A stretch of DNA of 64,000 bases from Alistipes sp. (GTDB lineage: Bacteria > Bacteroidota > Bacteroidia > Bacteroidales > Rikenellaceae), in assembly GCA_017463615.1 (NCBI GenBank), contig JAFTOU010000027.1:62001-126000 (forward strand). The letters run 5' to 3'. This document shows, piece by piece, positions 9,161 through 16,743 of the stretch. Numbering within the stretch: the first letter of the stretch is position 1; each line of letters begins with the position of its first letter. Made by a program: the position numbers and the translations under genes. Under the pieces are notes generated by a model, which saw nothing but the letters and a program-made list of their open reading frames with translations, was not told where the DNA came from and did not search any database.

Positions 9161-9794
9161 CTGCTATGCACTGCTCTATGAGGTCGAGCGTCGAAGGGGT
9201 GGTGCGGTGAGCACCGTTGGGGTCTTCGATGATGGTGTAGTTACATGCGGCGAGTGTTTGGCGAGCTTGGGCGGCGGCATCATCACCGAGCAGTTCGTCG
9301 TGGGCGGCGAAGATGGCGTAGTTTGCTTTACCGAGCGAAGGGGTGTGCGATGCGATATACTCTTCATAATCGCAGCACATCTGCTCTGTCAATTCAAATT
9401 CGCGAGCACCATTTATACGGCGGCAGAAGTATTTATGCACACCTAAGCCGATGGTATTGCGCACGCAGTCGGCAATCGACAAGGCAGGATTGCAGACAAT
9501 CTTCACTGCATCGGGCGCATCGGCATAGAGCACGGTCAGGCCACCCATAGAGCTACCAATAATCAGCGAGGGCTGTAGGCGAGCAATAAATCGGTTGAGA
9601 ATCTTCACATTCTTCTCAATATCTTCACCAAAATCAGCAACACCCCACGCAAACTGAGGGAAACGCTTCTGAATATTCAAAAAGGTCTGCGAGCTAGCAC
9701 CTGATGCAAGACCGTGGACATAGATTGCGTGCAGTGGGCGTCGTCTTGGCTTTTGAACTTTGCGGACAGCAGAGGTAGATGTTTTTGTTGTCAT
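9138..9794 (-). CDS. Alpha/beta-hydrolase, YqiA/UPF0227-like small esterase
   Basis: 218 residues. A small alpha/beta-hydrolase: YVHGLASG near the start of the fold, the nucleophile elbow GSSMGG, a late Asp in AAHDELLG, and a His in NGAHRTTP that could complete a Ser-Asp-His triad. The closest recognisable relatives are YqiA-type esterases. The basic N-terminus (about 20 residues rich in K, R, T and S) is unusual and is not a signal peptide. Transcription probably starts from the P1-type promoter at 9834-9860, which links it to the 9-23 kb island. Substrate unknown. Confidence 0.78.
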   Translation of the reverse strand: MTTKTSTSAVRKVQKPRRRPLHAIYVHGLASGASSQTFLNIQKRFPQFAWGVADFGEDIEKNVKILNRFIARLQPSLIIGSSMGGLTVLYADAPDAVKIVCNPALSIADCVRNTIGLGVHKYFCRRINGAREFELTEQMCCDYEEYIASHTPSLGKANYAIFAAHDELLGDDAAAQARQTLAACNYTIIEDPNGAHRTTPSTLDLIEQCIAENHLTKR

Positions 9795-9833
9795 AGCTTT
9801 ACTGTTTTAGTTGTTAATTTTTTAATTCTGGTG

Positions 9834-9877
9834 CAAAGATAGTTCCCACTTACGCCAAAATGTGGCACAAGTGGGAA
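9834..9877 (-). promoter_or_regulatory. P1-type promoter D inside a 35-bp palindrome
   Basis: Minus-strand TTTTGGC (9854-9860) lies exactly 12 nt from TATCTTTG (9834-9841), giving a leader of about 33 nt for the hydrolase at 9794. The site is embedded in a larger inverted repeat, TTCCCACTT (9843-9851) with AAGTGGGAA (9869-9877). Confidence 0.6.
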
Positions 9878-9899
9878 ATTGCTGCATTTTTTGCTTAAA

Positions 9900-10481
9900 T
9901 TAGTCTGCTTGCGTGTAGTGAATGTAATATATCCGAGAGCTCGCATCAACATTGTATAGACCAAATTCAGCCTTTAACTTATCAACGGAGTCAATCTCCC
10001 GATTACAAAAATCGCTCACAAATCGGCAAGCCTCTTTAGCAGTACGAAAGTCGTGAACTGTCCACTCGCCCTCCTCATCCTGAAGTACGACCCTATGTGA
10101 CGCAAAATATCTACCTCCAACATCGTTGGTCTCAAACACACCACCGGCAAACTCCTCAGCGCGATAATAGAATATGAGTGAGGGATAGCGCTCGCAAATA
10201 AAGTTGCGCACCTGGTCTAGCTCCACCCATTTAGAATCAACAGTAAATGTTAAAACACCTCTCTGCTCATCCAGCTCAAGGTCGCACCACTCTCCAGGGC
10301 AATAGTAGTCGGTCGGCTCACCACCCAACGAACTAATTAGCCTTCCCAGCCAGACATACTGCTGTGCCGCGCTATTTTCTTTGGAGCTACTATCCACAAG
10401 AGAGTGCATTTTTGCGTAAAGGTCTTGCAACTCCTGCAACTCACCCTCAACAATGTACTCTGTGGTACAGATATTTGCCAT
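9900..10481 (-). CDS. Hypothetical protein with ferredoxin-like (YubB/Api92-type) features
   Basis: 193 residues, soluble, acidic. The start MANICTTEYIVEGELQELQDL and the later PGEWCDLELDEQRGVLTFTVDSKW resemble the YubB/Api92-like ferredoxin fold found on plasmids and phages of many bacteria. This is pattern resemblance only. It ends WTVHDFRTAKEACRFVSDF...YYIHYTQ. It follows the 10532 gene by about 50 nt in the same direction, so the two may form a small operon at the left border of the island. Function unknown. Confidence 0.6.
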   Translation of the reverse strand: MANICTTEYIVEGELQELQDLYAKMHSLVDSSSKENSAAQQYVWLGRLISSLGGEPTDYYCPGEWCDLELDEQRGVLTFTVDSKWVELDQVRNFICERYPSLIFYYRAEEFAGGVFETNDVGGRYFASHRVVLQDEEGEWTVHDFRTAKEACRFVSDFCNREIDSVDKLKAEFGLYNVDASSRIYYIHYTQAD

Positions 10482-10531
10482 AGGTTTGTACTTATTTAGT
10501 ATTTTCTGAGTCTAAACAATCTCGCCTACAT

Positions 10532-10834
10532 TTACAGTTTTTCGCCAGAACACTCGTTGATGGCAGTACAAATGCACTCATAGATACAATCTAACACAAA
10601 AGCTCGAGTACCACAGCACTCCTCTTCATGGTCAAACATATCTTCCACCTTTTGCCAGGATCTCTCATCTGCAAAATATTTCGCCCAATTGGTCTGATTT
10701 TGCTCGTCTATGTCTTGGAGTATTCCTTTCTCGTACTCCTCTTGGGTAAAGCATACTGCCGTATCAACATACGCTCCCTCATACTCATCATCATTGAGTG
10801 AAATATACACCTCGCCATTTTCAAATTTCATCAT
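10532..10834 (-). CDS. Hypothetical small acidic protein
   Basis: 100 residues, strongly acidic (MMKFENGEVYISLNDDEYEGAY), with a Cys-rich C-terminal third (EEECCGTRAFVLDCIYECICTAINEC). No family recognised. No signal peptide or membrane segment. Two adjacent ATG codons (10834 and 10831) could both start it. It reads away from the WYL regulator and precedes the 9900 gene. The roughly 270-nt gap to the WYL gene holds promoter C but no clear promoter for this gene. Confidence 0.5.
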   Translation of the reverse strand: MMKFENGEVYISLNDDEYEGAYVDTAVCFTQEEYEKGILQDIDEQNQTNWAKYFADERSWQKVEDMFDHEEECCGTRAFVLDCIYECICTAINECSGEKL

Positions 10835-10998
10835 CGAAATCGTGAACCAAGGCTCGTCTGCACCTTGAAGAATAGCGGCGGCACAATACGCTGGGCAATT
10901 GGGTATTTTATCTTTTCACAGGCAAAAATAGGGGTGGCATACGCCAAACTATTGCCGATGTGTAAATATTTCGTATATTTGTAGAGCAATACTTCCTC

Positions 10999-11032
10999 TG
11001 CCGGGTTTTGGCGCATGTAGCTAATATCTTTG
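10999..11032 (+). promoter_or_regulatory. P1-type promoter C of the WYL regulator gene
   Basis: TGCC-GGGT-TTTTGGC-like half-sites (10999-11015), with TTTTGGC at 11006-11012, 12 nt, then TATCTTTG at 11025-11032. It lies about 70 nt before the ATG at 11105. The same arrangement occurs at four other sites in the island, so autoregulation by the WYL protein is possible. A further TATATTTG box lies at 10974-10981. Confidence 0.55.
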
Positions 11033-11104
11033 CGGGCGGAAAGTAAAACAGATCGATCTTAACTCAGCCACGGACTAATGGTCAGTGGCTAATACAAAAA
11101 AATT

Positions 11105-12277
11105 ATGGCGGCACATCTATTTAAGCGTTATGTTTGGTTGCTTGACCTAATAGATAGGACAGGCGGAGTAGACTACGACGAGATTAGTAGCAAATGGGAG
11201 GCTTCGGCCCTTAACAAATATCAAGAGCCGCTACCTCGACGCACTCTGCACAACCACATCGCGGCAATCTCTGATATGTTCGGCATCGACATCGTCTGTC
11301 GCCGACAGGGTGGGTACAGATATGTAATAGAAAATAGCGGAGATAACAGCGATTCAAAAATGCAACAAAATCTGGTCTCTCAGCTGCGAATAGCTAATGT
11401 AATGATGAATCATTCAAAATTACAGAAGCGCATTGTTATGGATCAATATAAGCAGTTCCGATGGTTTACTCCGCTGATAACGGCGATGGAGCAGGATAAA
11501 GCTGTGAAGGTAATCTATTTTGACCCAAACAAGGATAGGATGGACGCAAAACGCTCAACAATAACCATTGAGCCATACTTCATAAATCAGTTTGATAAGT
11601 ATTTTCTCATTGGGCGCGCCCGCGAGGACGGATTGGTGCACGCCTTTGCACTCCAATCAATACGTCGCATAGATATTACCGACGAGATATTCTCTATGCC
11701 AAAAGATTTTGATATCCAGGCCTATATTGCCGACCCGCCATACTATGATACGGCTGATTGCGTGGACAATGATGATGCTACATTCCTTGCAGAGCGTGTC
11801 TATAGCGTGCGAAGGAGTCGTTGGAGTGATGATTTCTCGCCTCAAGACGGCGAGGTTGATTATGCAAAATTAGATGTGACCCACGATAAGATTGCTCGAA
11901 ATGCCCACCTAACAGAGAAATACCAGAAACGACATCTCTTCGGAATTACTCTATATGAGACCCCTTATGATGATATGGGTTTTGTAGTATTTCTGCAAAA
12001 CTACACCCCAACAACACGCCCATATATTTACGCTGTGATGTTTGATAATTGTATCGAGGTGAAAATTGCGTTGGACAACAGAGAGATAATTGATACTAAT
12101 CGTAGAGGTAGAGAGACCCCGCAGGGTGTTGCTAAGCTCTATAGTCGTGTATGCGACTGGCTTGACGAAAGTTGCCAGGAAAAGAAGTTTAACGGTACAA
12201 ATAGCGAGTACGCGCTGTGGCTGTGGAATCACTTCTACGCCCCAAGTCCAATGCTACTTAGGCTCCTTCAGGAATAG
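11105..12277 (+). CDS. WYL-domain transcriptional regulator
   Basis: 390 residues. The N-terminal ~80 residues form a winged-helix-like DNA-binding region (LPRRTLHNHIAAISDMFGI...GGYRYVIEN). A WYL domain follows at about 130-200 (KAVKVIYFDPNKDRM, IEPYFINQFDKYFLIGRARE, FALQSIRRIDI), then a long C-terminal WCX-like region. WYL regulators sense nucleic-acid fragments or other ligands and often control defence or DNA-repair operons. The gene heads the rightward half of the island, and its own promoter carries the P1 palindrome. I infer, but cannot show, that it controls the P1 sites. Confidence 0.88.
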   Translation: MAAHLFKRYVWLLDLIDRTGGVDYDEISSKWEASALNKYQEPLPRRTLHNHIAAISDMFGIDIVCRRQGGYRYVIENSGDNSDSKMQQNLVSQLRIANVMMNHSKLQKRIVMDQYKQFRWFTPLITAMEQDKAVKVIYFDPNKDRMDAKRSTITIEPYFINQFDKYFLIGRAREDGLVHAFALQSIRRIDITDEIFSMPKDFDIQAYIADPPYYDTADCVDNDDATFLAERVYSVRRSRWSDDFSPQDGEVDYAKLDVTHDKIARNAHLTEKYQKRHLFGITLYETPYDDMGFVVFLQNYTPTTRPYIYAVMFDNCIEVKIALDNREIIDTNRRGRETPQGVAKLYSRVCDWLDESCQEKKFNGTNSEYALWLWNHFYAPSPMLLRLLQE

Positions 12278-12310
12278 TCCCAACCCGCCACACAACCGCC
12301 CTCCAGAAAA

Positions 12311-12342
12311 TTTGACATTCTCGGGAAAGTTGCTTAATTTTG
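12311..12342 (+). promoter_or_regulatory. P2 promoter, copy 1, before the PD-(D/E)XK gene
   Basis: TTTGACA at 12311-12317 and TAATTTTG at 12335-12342 with a 20-nt spacer after TTTG: a full Bacteroidota promoter. The 37 nt from 12311 are identical at 34 positions to those starting at 15483 before the second nuclease gene. Confidence 0.7.
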
Positions 12343-12380
12343 TAAAGAGAAACGCGTGAGCCATGTAAACACAAATATAT

Positions 12381-13682
12381 ATGGGCAAAATAAAGATTCT
12401 AGAATCAGAAATGGAAATTATAGAGGCCGTGCTAGATTTTAACAACGACCCTAAAGTTCAACGGTTAGCGTCTTATTACACTAACCAAAGCATCCCCGAA
12501 ATATTCAAAATAAGCCGTAAAGAGGAGTCCCATAGTGCATTCTTAGCGTGGTTATTTACACCCACAGCCAATCATGAACTGGGCAATGTACCACTTATCC
12601 TATTTATAGAGCTATACATAAGATGCTATCATAAACAAGAACATAGATTCTCCATTTCACAAGAGCTCGAAGTTGCCATTCTTACACGCACTATTTCCAT
12701 TATTTCTGCCGATGTAAGGACAGAAGTTGCAACAGCAAAGGGACGTACAGACATCGAGATTTATTGCAATGTAAGTATACCTGGTAGCGCAATTGAAAAA
12801 TTACGAATCATCATTGAGAATAAGGTTTATAGCAAGGAGCAAAACTGTCAGACTCAACGATATTATGATTATCACGATAGTTCAAGAGCTCGAAATGGTA
12901 AAGGTGATTACATCGAAGAATGTCTGTATATTTACCTAACACCTCCTACCAATAATAAAGATGCTGACTGCCCATACTTTGTACACCTCACATATCAAAA
13001 TCTATTAGACTATGTTTTAGAAATATTGCTTGTGCGATCTAATCTAAATGAACGAACAAGATTTGTCCTAAATGAATATATTAGTAGTTTAAGTGTACCA
13101 TCAGAATATATAAACAAAGAGGGAAAAACTATGAAAAGTAAAACTATACTTGCTATAAATGAAAAAGAGCGCGATGTATTACAATCTTTTTGGGGAAAAT
13201 ATAAAAGCTTAGTTATAGCAGCTCTAACAGCGATATCATTAGATGAAAACGCGTCGGACGAGGAGAGAAAAGAGGCAAATAGCGTTCTACAATCAGTGCA
13301 AAAATTTGAAGGCAAGAAATATTATAGATATTCTATCGATAATCAAGGTCGATATAGTGTCGGTCGCGTAGTTGTAGAGTTAATAAGAAGGTATATAAAC
13401 ATAAATCATGCAGTATCCCTTGAATCCATTAATAACATATTTCAGCAACCAGTAAGCGGCAAGTTAGCCCTGACTTTAGCGGAGGCAATAAAAGAAAACA
13501 CAACCCCCAAAGGGAGCAAAGGAACATGTTATAAGCGCTATTTTACAGAGTTTCCATTGGTTTTACCAAATGGAAATGAAATTGCTATAAGTAGTCAATG
13601 GGGAAATGATGAAAGATTTGAAAACTTTTTAAAGATAGCATCGCAACACATCCCCGGATGTGAAGTCAAAAGGATTGTCTAA
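12381..13682 (+). CDS. PD-(D/E)XK nuclease superfamily protein
   Basis: 433 residues. The N-terminal half matches the PD-(D/E)XK nuclease group often annotated PDDEXK_4: HSAFLAWLF (51-59), an acidic residue in RTDIEIYC (D124), then IIIENKVYS with the E-x-K pair at E146 and K148, and QTQRYYDYH. These residues would hold the catalytic metal. The C-terminal half (about 250-433) is an unassigned domain with basic stretches, possibly for DNA binding. AT-richer than flanking genes, consistent with acquisition. It stands alone between a P2 promoter and a terminator, a cassette layout repeated around the GIY-YIG gene at 15597. Confidence 0.78.
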   Translation: MGKIKILESEMEIIEAVLDFNNDPKVQRLASYYTNQSIPEIFKISRKEESHSAFLAWLFTPTANHELGNVPLILFIELYIRCYHKQEHRFSISQELEVAILTRTISIISADVRTEVATAKGRTDIEIYCNVSIPGSAIEKLRIIIENKVYSKEQNCQTQRYYDYHDSSRARNGKGDYIEECLYIYLTPPTNNKDADCPYFVHLTYQNLLDYVLEILLVRSNLNERTRFVLNEYISSLSVPSEYINKEGKTMKSKTILAINEKERDVLQSFWGKYKSLVIAALTAISLDENASDEERKEANSVLQSVQKFEGKKYYRYSIDNQGRYSVGRVVVELIRRYININHAVSLESINNIFQQPVSGKLALTLAEAIKENTTPKGSKGTCYKRYFTEFPLVLPNGNEIAISSQWGNDERFENFLKIASQHIPGCEVKRIV

Positions 13683-13691
13683 ACAATTAAT

Positions 13692-13802
13692 CCCTCCTCC
13701 ACTCATTTTGCATAAATAGTAGTGCGAGGCTTTATAATCTTCCCTGTCGAAACCATCGGCAGGGATTTTTTTGCACCTTTTTAACCAGTGCCAACTTTTG
13801 GC
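13692..13802 (+). repeat. Cassette 3' block, copy 1: stem-loop, terminator and P1 palindrome
   Basis: About 111 nt closely similar to 16509-16619. It holds a first imperfect stem-loop (13692-13729), then a rho-independent terminator, then a shared stretch (CTTTTTAACCAGTGCC) leading into the P1 palindrome. Each copy immediately follows a nuclease gene. Confidence 0.75.
13742..13772 (+). terminator. Rho-independent terminator after the PD-(D/E)XK gene
   Basis: Stem CCCTGTCG (13742-13749) with CGGCAGGG (13757-13764), one G-T pair, followed by a run of seven T after one A. Confidence 0.85.
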
Positions 13803-13822
13803 GCATCTTTTATTTTTCTTTG
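13788..13822 (+). promoter_or_regulatory. P1-type promoter B
   Basis: Palindrome GTGCCAACTTTTGGCGC (13788-13804), with TTTTGGC at 13796-13802, 12 nt, then TTTCTTTG (13815-13822), a one-base departure from TAnnTTTG. The predicted start lies about 20 nt before the ATG at 13850. Confidence 0.55.
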
Positions 13823-13849
13823 TGCCATAAAACTAAAAATGGTACAATT

Positions 13850-14830
13850 ATGTTTGGATTGCAAAGAAAAGTTACTACTCGCCGACTCGGTAATGGTTGG
13901 CGTAAATTAGAGTTTAGTTCAGGTAGAACAAACCTCGAAGGGGCTTTCAAAGTGAAGCACCAGATTACAGTCGAACTCACTCGCCCCTACATCGAAACAA
14001 TAACAATCGAGACTACCGAGCCTTTCAGCGACTCGGCAGACATCGCAAGTTTTGCTGAGCAGTTGGCTCTTGTGGTCGATTATCGCCGTAAGGCTCGTCG
14101 CAAGCAAAAGATTCGTGACAACGAGGCATTGTTTCGCACAAATATTTTTCCCTTATGGTTTGAGCGCGAGGCGTATATTGCCTGCCAAGATGCGGGAAAC
14201 AATGATAGACGCAAAGAGGCAAGGCGAAGACTAAACGCTGGCACAATGGAGCTAAAAGCCTACAATAATTTTGTCCGCTCACTGCAGAGTCAATACCCTG
14301 ACGAGGATTATATGGACAATATCAATATATACAACAGAGATATCAATAACCACCTTGATAAAATATATATTGAGAGCGATTTCCATATATCGCAGCGCGA
14401 TCTGAGAGAGCTATTTGGCAAAGATGTTTGGGAGAATACACTACAAATTAAACATCTCAAAGGCGATGCCCGCAAGCAAAATATCGTTCGCGTAGCAAGA
14501 GGGGTTGAATACTTCAATCGTCTTTACAATCTCGAACAGCTATCACTCGATGCAGAGCAGGTACTTGCCGAGTATGATACTATCTCGGTGGCGGGTTTTG
14601 GGGATATTATTCTTGCGGCTGCACTGAAAAAGGGTGATGAAATTTGTGCTGTTATGGCGATAGACAATGTGCAGGGACGAAGGGCGTTGCGCCATCTTGT
14701 CGGAGCCGAGCGACTCGGCGAATTGTTGCCAAAACGAGCCTACAATGCCGTGATGCGTGAGGAGCGTTTCGATTTGGACGAGGTGCGCTACAACGAAAAA
14801 GAGAGTTTGGACCTGATGATAATTGAGTAG
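13850..14830 (+). CDS. Hypothetical protein, island
   Basis: 326 residues from the ATG at 13850; an upstream TTG in the same frame falls inside the promoter. No family recognised. The N-terminus (MFGLQRKVTTRRLGNGWRK) is basic; a long charged helical middle follows (RRKARRKQKIRDNEALF, DRRKEARRRLNAGTMELK), then HISQRDLRELFGKDVWENT and a C-terminal DIILAAALKKGDEICAVMAID. No signal peptide or membrane segment. It is followed after three bases by the 14834 gene, so the pair should be translated from one mRNA driven by promoter B. Its place between two nuclease cassettes suggests a role in the same system. Confidence 0.55.
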   Translation: MFGLQRKVTTRRLGNGWRKLEFSSGRTNLEGAFKVKHQITVELTRPYIETITIETTEPFSDSADIASFAEQLALVVDYRRKARRKQKIRDNEALFRTNIFPLWFEREAYIACQDAGNNDRRKEARRRLNAGTMELKAYNNFVRSLQSQYPDEDYMDNINIYNRDINNHLDKIYIESDFHISQRDLRELFGKDVWENTLQIKHLKGDARKQNIVRVARGVEYFNRLYNLEQLSLDAEQVLAEYDTISVAGFGDIILAAALKKGDEICAVMAIDNVQGRRALRHLVGAERLGELLPKRAYNAVMREERFDLDEVRYNEKESLDLMIIE

Positions 14831-14833
14831 CAG

Positions 14834-15481
14834 ATGAAACACTACATGGAACTTACAGACGGAATATGCATTGAGGCATTTCCGAGGGCGGAACAGTCCG
14901 AAGAGATTGAAACAGACAACCTCGCACTCGATACTACGGGCGAGTTTTTGCAGATGGGCGGAGGGCTAAAACGACATAAAAAGATAGCAACCTGCACCAA
15001 CGAAGAGCAGTTAAAACTCTTTTTGCAGAATGCCCGCCGACTGATTGGCGAGAGCGATAGAATCATGTCGGATAGCCGTATGTTCCTCGCTTCGCTGCCT
15101 ATTCGCAACGGCTTGGCATATATAGGCACTTCGGGATTTAACAACCCAACCTTAGGCGTCTATATCGAGTGGTGGCGCAATAACGAATGTGCGTGGACAA
15201 AGGATAAATTCGGGGAGTTGCAACCGATATACTATATCGCAGGTAGCCCGTTGAGCGGCCGCAATGCGTGTGCCTATATCGGTCCGGAGGGGGATAGTCG
15301 CAGCGTACAAGTGCTCAACTTTTCGCAGGTATGGCACTCGTTTGTACAGATCAACACCCACTACACCGAAGCCAAGCAACTCTACGAAGCCTACTCGTTA
15401 GAGGAGGTTATTGAGATTCTGTTCAGGGATAGTACATACAACACGAATGATGCAGACTATACAGCCAACACGCCGAACTAA
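14834..15481 (+). CDS. Hypothetical protein, island
   Basis: 215 residues, acidic, soluble; no family recognised. Features: EFLQMGGGLKRHKKIATC, SDRIMSDSRMFLASLPIRNG, a Trp/Gly-rich stretch around GVYIEWWRNNECAWTKDKFG, and PLSGRNACAYIGPEGDSR. It begins three bases after the stop of the 13850 gene (TAGCAGATG), indicating coupling. Its TAA stop lies two bases before the TTTG of the second P2 promoter. Function unknown. Confidence 0.5.
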   Translation: MKHYMELTDGICIEAFPRAEQSEEIETDNLALDTTGEFLQMGGGLKRHKKIATCTNEEQLKLFLQNARRLIGESDRIMSDSRMFLASLPIRNGLAYIGTSGFNNPTLGVYIEWWRNNECAWTKDKFGELQPIYYIAGSPLSGRNACAYIGPEGDSRSVQVLNFSQVWHSFVQINTHYTEAKQLYEAYSLEEVIEILFRDSTYNTNDADYTANTPN

Positions 15482-15482
15482 A

Positions 15483-15514
15483 TTTGATATTCTCGGAAAA
15501 GTTGTTTAATTTTG
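15483..15514 (+). promoter_or_regulatory. P2 promoter, copy 2, before the GIY-YIG gene
   Basis: TTTG at 15483-15486, a 20-nt spacer, then TAATTTTG at 15507-15514. Spacer and flanks match copy 1 at 12311 with three mismatches in 37 nt. Confidence 0.7.
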
Positions 15515-15596
15515 TAAAGGAACGAAAAGGTAGCCGTAATGAGATTATGACTACACGCAAACATAAACCTTAATTAAAAAGCTCACTCAAACGATT

Positions 15597-16481
15597 ATGG
15601 CAAATAAAAAACGAGGTAGCCAGTACACAATTGTATATGTATTTGGTCCGACAAGATGCAAAGATGCCTACTTTAATGATGAAATCCTTGATAGGACAAA
15701 AGGAGAATATGTAAAAATTGGCAAGGCTGATTTTGATGGTGACTTAAAATCATGCACCGAAGAATCTATAAAAAAAACAGCGGTAATCAGATGTTCTCAA
15801 GAATCCAAAACCGGAATACCTGATTGGTGTGATATTTATGATACTTTTATTTTCCCTCAGAAAGATGGGCAAGATGTGGACAATATCATTCGCAACTTAC
15901 TTTGCAATGATGTATATTCTTTAGATAATAGTAAGGATGAATGTAAAAAGATGAAAGGTGATATACAGCCTGGTAGGGAATTTGTTTATGGTGTTAGCCG
16001 TAATCATATTAAACACGCTGTAGAATCTTATTGTTTTCAGTTGATTGTCAATGCTGATGAAGACAGCCTAAATGAAATCCAAACCATTTGTAAGTTTAAC
16101 GCGATTATTAGCGATACCGAGGATGACGAAGTAGAAGACGAGAAGGATATTAAAACAAGAAGAACTCGTAATATTAATATGATTTTATCTAGCGGGGATA
16201 TTGTTTACTTGACTAATAGTCGAAATAAATTCCAAGAGGTAAGAATTAATGGAGAGCAAATAACAGCCGAATATATTGGCAATAAGAAATTTAGATTCGC
16301 TAATGAAGAACCGATGTCGGCTAGCAATCTTGCTATAAATTTAATAAACAAATATGGTCTACAGGAGGGAACAAGACAGATTGATACAATTAATGGATAT
16401 GATTGCTGGCAGATTGAAGATGAAAAAAATCATAGAGTATCTCTATCAGATTATTATGATAGACTTATTGGAGCAAAGTAG
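15597..16481 (+). CDS. GIY-YIG nuclease with C-terminal DUF4357-like domain
   Basis: 294 residues. The N-terminal domain (10-110) has a GIY-YIG-like pattern: YTIVYVFG (10-17) then EYVKIGKAD (37-45), a later WCDIYDTF and DVDNIIRNLL, as in T5orf172-type relatives. An acidic linker follows (about 175-195). The C-terminal region (SGDIVYLTNSRNK, EPMSASNLAINLINKYG, INGYDCWQIED) follows the DUF4357/RAMA-like pattern seen beside restriction-modification proteins. AT-rich relative to its neighbours. Catalytic residues are not all certain from sequence alone. It sits in the same promoter-gene-terminator cassette as the 12381 nuclease. Confidence 0.72.
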   Translation: MANKKRGSQYTIVYVFGPTRCKDAYFNDEILDRTKGEYVKIGKADFDGDLKSCTEESIKKTAVIRCSQESKTGIPDWCDIYDTFIFPQKDGQDVDNIIRNLLCNDVYSLDNSKDECKKMKGDIQPGREFVYGVSRNHIKHAVESYCFQLIVNADEDSLNEIQTICKFNAIISDTEDDEVEDEKDIKTRRTRNINMILSSGDIVYLTNSRNKFQEVRINGEQITAEYIGNKKFRFANEEPMSASNLAINLINKYGLQEGTRQIDTINGYDCWQIEDEKNHRVSLSDYYDRLIGAK

Positions 16482-16508
16482 ATCAACCTTTAAGTTTCTT
16501 CCTCTCCT

Positions 16509-16619
16509 TCCCCTCGCTCATTGTGCGTAAAAAGTAGCGCAGTGAGGGTTCTAATCTTCCCTGTCGATGATTTCGACAGGGATTTTTTTGCATCTTTTTA
16601 ACCAGTGCCAACTTTTGGC
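16509..16619 (+). repeat. Cassette 3' block, copy 2
   Basis: About 111 nt similar to 13692-13802: stem-loop CCCTCGCT...AGTGAGGG, then the terminator, then the shared stretch into the P1 palindrome. The differences keep both hairpins pairable; the terminator stem here is perfect where copy 1 has a G-T pair. Confidence 0.75.
16559..16588 (+). terminator. Rho-independent terminator after the GIY-YIG gene
   Basis: Perfect stem CCCTGTCGA (16559-16567) with TCGACAGGG (16573-16581), followed by A and seven T. Confidence 0.88.
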
Positions 16620-16639
16620 ACTAGTTATCTATACCTTTG
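16604..16639 (+). promoter_or_regulatory. P1-type promoter A with perfect 19-bp palindrome, before the ligase/MoxR/VWA operon
   Basis: AGTGCCAA-CTT-TTGGCACT (16604-16622) is a perfect palindrome. TTTTGGC (16613-16619) is 12 nt from TACCTTTG (16632-16639). The predicted leader is about 98 nt. At 16678-16711 a weaker relative of the P2 sequence may be a second promoter. Confidence 0.6.
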
Positions 16640-16743
16640 CACTGCAAACGAGGAATTAAGGGTAGTTGCTAAATAAATTTCACATTTTCACTAAAGATTT
16701 TTGAAAATTTGGTAATTATAAATAGGATATAAAATGATTAAGT

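Noticed and set aside
10831-11016. 61-codon minus-strand frame upstream of the WYL gene
   Set aside because: It crosses promoter C and reads like translated intergenic DNA; no start context.
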